A stretch of DNA of 7,232 nucleotides. It comes from Nanobdellota archaeon (lineage in GTDB: Archaea > Nanobdellota > Nanobdellia > Pacearchaeales > GW2011-AR1). Positions 4,980-7,232 of this stretch are shown piece by piece. Every line of letters begins with the position of its first letter. The first letter of the stretch is position 1. The stretch spans positions 1 through 7,232 of the forward strand of contig JAHKAF010000069.1 of NCBI GenBank assembly GCA_018825865.1, read 5' to 3'. The notes beneath the pieces were generated by a model. That model made no database searches, had not been told where the DNA came from, and saw nothing but the letters and a program-made list of their open reading frames with translations. The position numbers and the translations under genes are program-made.

Positions 4980-5028
4980 TTAATTAAACACAGTTCTGTG
5001 ACGCTGTGTCGCGTAATTGTTTAATTAA
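4980..5028 (-). promoter_or_regulatory. Inverted repeat in the leader of the uS13 operon
   Basis: The outer arms TTAATTAAAC (4980-4989) and GTTTAATTAA (5019-5028) are perfect inverted repeats. Nested inside, ACACAG (4988-4993) pairs with CTGTGT (5004-5009), and a second CTGTG at 4996-5000 offers a competing partner. As RNA this would be a long hairpin with a one-sided bulge, ending one base before the uS13 ATG and so able to hide the start. As DNA the outer arm at 5019-5028 could be the TATA region, about 45 bp from the ATG. It could be an operator, a ribosomal-protein feedback site or a DUF655 terminator; the sequence does not decide. Confidence 0.55.
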
Positions 5029-5051
5029 TTGAAATTTTCTGGTTTTCATGT

Positions 5052-5588
5052 TTATTTCACAAATAAATTATGTCTCTCCATATTTGTTAGTTCTTGAATT
5101 ATTCTTTTCTCCACAGCTTTTTCAGCATCCGGGAGATTTTGGATTCGTTTTTTCATATCGGCAAAAGACTCAAACTCCTTTTCTTTTCTTTTCTTTAAAA
5201 TCTCTTGCATGTATTTCTTTCCTAATCCTGGAAGTAATTCTATTTGATGAATTCTTTTATTTATTGCAGTCGCAGTATTGAAAAACTTGACAAACCTTTG
5301 CTCGTCATCTTTAATTACTTTACTGATAAATGTCTTCAGTTGCTCTTTAGCAGCTTCGGTTAATTTTTCTCTCTTGAGCCTTCCAAGAATGTAATAAATC
5401 TTATCCCTTTTTCCTTCCCCAATATAGACTTCTTCACCAATTTCAAGAGTTTCTCCCCTACGAGGAACTAGTTCTAATAGAGTCAGATTTGTTTTTCCAA
5501 TCGCCTGGACTATTGGCATCATTTTCTTCTCTAAAGGATACCCGTTCGGTAAATATTCTAAGACTATTGCGTGTTCTTCTTTGGTCAT
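5052..5588 (-). CDS. DUF655 family protein (predicted archaeal RNA-binding protein)
   Basis: This 178-residue protein belongs to the archaeal DUF655/COG1491 family, predicted to bind RNA; no biochemical role is established that I can name. The N-terminal half (about 1-75; HAIVLEYLPNG, ELVPRRGETLEIGEEVYIG, KIYYILGRL) looks like a small beta-barrel of the OB/S1 kind. The C-terminal half has a helix-hairpin-helix at about 113-133 (IHQIELLPGLGKKYMQEIL), a nucleic-acid binding motif. It starts 5 bp after rpoF, in the archaeal arrangement eL21-rpoF-DUF655. In many archaea the rRNA dimethyltransferase gene ksgA comes next; here the uS13 operon does. No Shine-Dalgarno sequence is evident, so translation probably depends on the genes before it. 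Confidence 0.92.
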   Translation of the reverse strand: MTKEEHAIVLEYLPNGYPLEKKMMPIVQAIGKTNLTLLELVPRRGETLEIGEEVYIGEGKRDKIYYILGRLKREKLTEAAKEQLKTFISKVIKDDEQRFVKFFNTATAINKRIHQIELLPGLGKKYMQEILKKRKEKEFESFADMKKRIQNLPDAEKAVEKRIIQELTNMERHNLFVK

Positions 5589-5593
5589 TTTTT

Positions 5594-5899
5594 CTATTTA
5601 AATTGTTTAACTGTTTCAAGTATTTTTTTTGTTTCATCTTCGTCTAAATTAACGTCAATAAAAATTTTATTTAGTTCTTCCTGATCTTGTGGAAAGATGT
5701 CAATTATTTTGGCAATATGATAATCATTGATTTTTATCAAATCTAATTCTTTAAGTTTACCTCTTAATTCTTTTGCCTTTTTAACATCCAATTTTGTAAA
5801 CTTCCTTATGAAGGCCATGACTTCTGCCTCTTTCTCTTCGCTTTTTTTTAGGTATTCCATTGACTCTGCCATGCTTAAAGGTTCATTACTTTTTATCAT
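5594..5899 (-). CDS. rpoF: DNA-directed RNA polymerase subunit F (Rpo4)
   Basis: Rpo4, the RPB4 counterpart, pairs with Rpo7 to form the stalk of archaeal RNA polymerase, which binds the emerging RNA and assists promoter opening. The 101 residues are slightly shorter than the family average of about 110. The N-terminal part contacting Rpo7 (PLSMAESMEYLKK, 7-19) is followed by an HRDC-like helical bundle with the typical ending around IIDIFPQDQEELNKIF (65-80). The ATG overlaps the eL21 stop (ATGA, 4 bp), and GGAG at 5911-5908, inside the eL21 gene, lies 8 bases upstream, a good ribosome binding site that supports this start. Confidence 0.94.
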   Translation of the reverse strand: MIKSNEPLSMAESMEYLKKSEEKEAEVMAFIRKFTKLDVKKAKELRGKLKELDLIKINDYHIAKIIDIFPQDQEELNKIFIDVNLDEDETKKILETVKQFK

Positions 5900-6168
5900 T
5901 TTACTTGCTCCTTAACTTGTTTTATTTTTTTTAAATGTATTGGCTCTATCAAGAAAGTCTTGTCTTTTGACTGGGTTTTAATTTTAACAATAAATGCTTT
6001 CCCCCTTCTTCCTTCAACTACTCCTGTCATTCCTTGAAGCCTTAAAGGAAAATTAGATGCCACAGCAGGTTCTTTCACAACAGCTACAGAATCTCCTTCA
6101 TTCAACTCTTGGAAATATTTATTAAACTGTAATTTCCCTCGGGTTCTTACTGGTTTTTTATTAGCCAT
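5896..6168 (-). CDS. rpl21e: 50S ribosomal protein eL21
   Basis: eL21 is an archaeal/eukaryotic large-subunit protein near the central protuberance. The 90 residues are close to the family's usual 95-100. The basic start (KPVRTRGKLQFNKYFQE, 5-21) is followed by an SH3-like barrel: GDSVAV (25-30), then GMTGVVEGRRGKAFIVKI (46-63), the family signature, and FLIEPIHLKKI. It opens the eL21-rpoF-DUF655 operon. A TATA element about 24 bp upstream with no Shine-Dalgarno sequence between suggests a leaderless mRNA. Confidence 0.96.
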   Translation of the reverse strand: MANKKPVRTRGKLQFNKYFQELNEGDSVAVVKEPAVASNFPLRLQGMTGVVEGRRGKAFIVKIKTQSKDKTFLIEPIHLKKIKQVKEQVK

Positions 6169-6187
6169 ATCTAACCGAGAAATAGTT

Positions 6188-6195
6188 TATTTAAA
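6188..6195 (-). promoter_or_regulatory. TATA box of the eL21-rpoF-DUF655 operon
   Basis: TTTAAATA on the minus strand, preceded by a T-run that may also end transcription of the zinc-ribbon gene. Its centre lies about 24 bp from the eL21 ATG at 6168, so the mRNA would begin at or very near the start codon. Confidence 0.55.
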
Positions 6196-6227
6196 AAGAT
6201 TGTCTTTTGTAAGAATCTCTGTCATTT

Positions 6228-6422
6228 TCACTTAAAGCGGTCTTGCACAACTTTGCCAGTATTATTTGAGTGACATAAATCCCCGTTAGCCCTCGCCTCT
6301 TCCATATTGTTGACAATTGTATCAAACATTTTCTTCCCAAAAACTCCTACCCCACATCTTTCACAAAAATCAATCACACTCCCTAAGGAAATTTCAGCAC
6401 CACAATAAATACATTTTTTCAT
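6228..6422 (-). CDS. Small zinc-ribbon protein of unknown function
   Basis: A 64-residue protein that I cannot assign to a characterised family. Cysteines at 4, 7, 20 and 23 (CIYC, then CERC, 12 residues apart) should bind one zinc ion. The rest (GVGVFGKKMFDTIVNNMEEARANGD, 24-48) is probably one helix, followed by a polar tail with a lone Cys at 52. A longer reading from a TTG at 6446 is possible, but GAGGT lies 7 bases before the ATG at 6422 and would fall inside that longer version, so the shorter start is preferred. It has its own promoter region and is not closely coupled to the eL21 operon 60 bp downstream. Similar short proteins seem familiar from DPANN genomes; that is recollection, not a search. 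Confidence 0.75.
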   Translation of the reverse strand: MKKCIYCGAEISLGSVIDFCERCGVGVFGKKMFDTIVNNMEEARANGDLCHSNNTGKVVQDRFK

Positions 6423-6428
6423 ATTCTT

Positions 6429-6476
6429 GACCTCTTTTTCCAACAATATATTTTAAGCTAAAATTGGTTTTTAAAC
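6429..6476 (-). promoter_or_regulatory. Promoter and ribosome binding site of the zinc-ribbon gene
   Basis: GTTTAAAAACC (6476-6466) is a TATA-like element. A start about 25 bp downstream would give a leader of about 25 bases that contains GAGGTC (6434-6429), a good Shine-Dalgarno match 7 bases before the ATG. A second AT-rich element, TTAAAATATATT, lies closer (near 6456-6445) and would give an almost leaderless message without the binding site, so the first is favoured. Confidence 0.45.
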
Positions 6477-6559
6477 ATTTGTGTGGTTTAAACTTTTATT
6501 TTCCTATTAATCCATATATTCTAACTTGTTCGTGATGGGCCGTACGAATTTTATTCATA

Positions 6560-6718
6560 ATGCAATGCGTCGACGACATTTGTTCTACTTGCTTGCATTG
6601 CAGGAAGTGTTCTGAAATTATCTTATTTCATAATAATTGGGGATGTCCTATAATTCAATTATGTTTTTCCCACCTCATACAAATGTTAATTCATCTACAA
6701 CTAAAGCACAAGTTTTAA
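6560..6718 (+). CDS. Doubtful Cys-rich mini-ORF (52 residues)
   Basis: ATG at 6560 opens a 52-residue frame ending in TAA at 6716-6718. Its first third has four evenly spaced cysteines (positions 8, 11, 14, 17: ICSTCLHCRKC), with others at 3, 29 and 35. This pattern is uncommon by chance and suggests metal binding. The second half (LIQMLIHLQLKHKF) does not look like a folded continuation. There is no Shine-Dalgarno sequence, the first codons form one arm of an inverted repeat, and the stop lies inside the rpoN TATA box. It could be a remnant, a frameshifted gene, part of an RNA gene, or chance. No function can be assigned. Confidence 0.2.
   Translation: MQCVDDICSTCLHCRKCSEIILFHNNWGCPIIQLCFSHLIQMLIHLQLKHKF
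6561..6602. repeat. Perfect 8-bp inverted repeat
   Basis: TGCAATGC (6561-6568) and GCATTGCA (6595-6602) are exact inverted repeats around 26 bases that start with the palindrome GTCGAC. The pair could be a stem in an RNA starting near 6541, about 25 bp after the TATA-like CATATATT, or a protein binding site. No T-run follows, so it is not an obvious terminator. Confidence 0.5.
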
Positions 6719-6721
6719 AAA
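6713..6721 (+). promoter_or_regulatory. TATA box of rpoN
   Basis: TTTTAAAAA is centred about 26 bp before the rpoN ATG at 6743. No Shine-Dalgarno sequence lies between them, so the message is probably leaderless. Confidence 0.6.
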
Positions 6722-6742
6722 CTAAAGCAAAGAATTACTAAT

Positions 6743-6940
6743 ATGATAATCCCAATTAGATGTTTTTCTTGTGGAAAGCCAATTGCACATTTGTGGGGGG
6801 AATATAAGAAAAGAGTAGCAGAAGGAGAATCCCCTAAAAGTGTTATGGATGAGCTCGGGCTTGAGCGGCCTTGTTGTAGAGCAATGTTCCTCGGACAAGC
6901 AGACACAATTGAATTAGTTGGGAAGTTCAAGAAGTCATAA
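6743..6940 (+). CDS. rpoN: DNA-directed RNA polymerase subunit N (Rpo10)
   Basis: Rpo10, the RPB10 counterpart, is a small zinc-bundle subunit in the Rpo3/Rpo11 assembly platform. The 65 residues have the typical length. MIIPIRCFSCGKPI (1-14) is the family start with C7 and C10; C44 and C45 (ERPCCRAMFL) complete the zinc site, giving the known CxxC...CC pattern. It is the only confident plus-strand gene in the window. In many archaea it sits in the uL13-uS9-rpoN cluster; here it stands alone and converges on rnp4, overlapping it by 6 bp. This is unrelated to bacterial sigma-54, which shares the symbol. Confidence 0.96.
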   Translation: MIIPIRCFSCGKPIAHLWGEYKKRVAEGESPKSVMDELGLERPCCRAMFLGQADTIELVGKFKKS

Positions 6941-7192
6941 TCTCCATCGACTAACATAACCACAATTTTTACAATTTACAATTTTTAGTCCTTTCTTAAT
7001 TTTTATATTCGGATTTTGATAAGGTGTTAAACACTTCTTACAAAACATTTTCCGTTTTTCTTTTAAAGGAATATTGTGCCTCATTCCAAGCCGTTTAATC
7101 TTCTTAACATCTTTTGAAGTTTTACATTTGATATCTTTAAAGAATTCTTCAATTTGTTTTTTAGCCTCTGCTTTTGAGATTTTTTTTATCAT
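6935..7192 (-). CDS. rnp4: Ribonuclease P protein component 4 (Rpp21/Rnp4 family)
   Basis: Rnp4 is the archaeal Rpp21 homologue. With Rnp1 (Rpp29) it helps the RNase P RNA recognise and cut pre-tRNA 5' leaders, including those of the tRNAs in this window. The 85 residues are on the short side (relatives are often 100-120). A lysine-rich helical N-terminus (1-33) leads into RLGMRHNIPL (34-43), a family hallmark. The zinc ribbon is C51-C54 (FCKKCLTPY) and C74-C77 (NCKNCGY), ending in SRWRL. The stop overlaps the convergent rpoN stop region. A TATA box about 23 bp upstream suggests leaderless transcription. Confidence 0.88.
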   Translation of the reverse strand: MIKKISKAEAKKQIEEFFKDIKCKTSKDVKKIKRLGMRHNIPLKEKRKMFCKKCLTPYQNPNIKIKKGLKIVNCKNCGYVSRWRL

Positions 7193-7210
7193 GACTATCT
7201 AAAGAACCAA

Positions 7211-7220
7211 CTATATAAAA
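7211..7220 (-). promoter_or_regulatory. TATA box of rnp4
   Basis: TTTTATATAG on the minus strand, with its core about 23 bp from the ATG at 7192. No Shine-Dalgarno sequence follows, which fits a leaderless message. Confidence 0.55.
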
Positions 7221-7232
7221 AACTAAGTGAAA

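Larger units (their letters stand above)
6477..6742. other. Intergenic region between divergent zinc-ribbon and rpoN genes
   Basis: No secure gene lies here. The region contains an AT-rich TATA-like stretch (CATATATT, 6513-6520), a comparatively GC-rich patch at 6531-6610 with an 8-bp inverted repeat, a plus-strand Cys-rich mini-ORF (6560-6718), and the rpoN TATA box at its right end. The separation of nearly 300 bases is large for this otherwise tightly packed window, and the GC-rich patch differs from its surroundings. Confidence 0.6.

Noticed and set aside
6532..6615. C/D box small RNA with GTGATGG as C box and CTGA as D box
   Set aside because: The C box is imperfect, the boxes are over 70 bases apart without internal D'/C' boxes, and no terminal stem is present.
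6715..6963. Minus-strand frame of 82 codons opposite rpoN
   Set aside because: It is antisense to a clearly conserved zinc-binding polymerase subunit.
1..7232. CRISPR array, defence island, transposon or virus genes
   Set aside because: No regularly spaced repeats with variable spacers, no transposase, integrase, nuclease or toxin-antitoxin genes are visible; the genes are housekeeping.

Overview
The window is archaeal. It carries three archaeal/eukaryotic-type RNA polymerase subunits (Rpo3/RpoD, Rpo4/RpoF, Rpo10/RpoN), archaeal ribosomal proteins (uS13, uS4, uS11, eL21), an RNase P protein of the Rpp21/Rnp4 family, the archaeal-only DUF655 protein, a secF-secD pair in archaeal order, and tRNA genes with introns at the canonical 37/38 position. 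Low GC, short proteins, tight gene overlaps and many apparently leaderless promoters suggest a reduced DPANN-type archaeon (Pacearchaeota/Woesearchaeota-like). That lineage call is inference.

Layout, read along the minus strand from the right edge. rnp4 (7192-6935) converges on plus-strand rpoN (6743-6940) with a 6-bp overlap. A roughly 300-base gap (6447-6742) holds promoters, a hairpin and a doubtful Cys-rich mini-ORF. A small zinc-ribbon protein follows (6422-6228). Next come eL21 - rpoF - DUF655 (6168-5052), a compact operon. A short spacer with a striking inverted repeat leads into uS13 - uS4 - uS11 - rpoD (4978-2698), the archaeal counterpart of the bacterial alpha operon. Three tRNA genes follow: Leu(CAA), Arg(CCT) with a ~45-nt intron, and Gly(TCC) with a ~21-nt intron. 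secF (1962-1075) and secD (1078 to beyond base 1) close the window.

Functionally this is a core information-processing neighbourhood (transcription, translation, tRNA supply and maturation) beside the SecDF accessory of the Sec translocon. RNase P would trim the 5' ends of the tRNAs encoded here, and the splicing endonuclease would remove the two introns.

The least ordinary part is the tRNA block. Terminal fragments of tRNA genes recur outside the intact genes at spacings of 96-101 bp: the tRNA-Gly 3' end lies again downstream, the tRNA-Leu 3' end lies again downstream, and the tRNA-Leu 5' end lies again upstream, directly behind the best TATA box. The stretches between copies are about 78-84 bp, comparatively GC-rich and hairpin-forming. 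Other points are a PDZ-like domain inserted in SecD, an intact Fe-S cysteine motif in RpoD, and loss of the Asp/Asn in the uS11 C-terminal loop. I see no defence system, CRISPR array or transposase.
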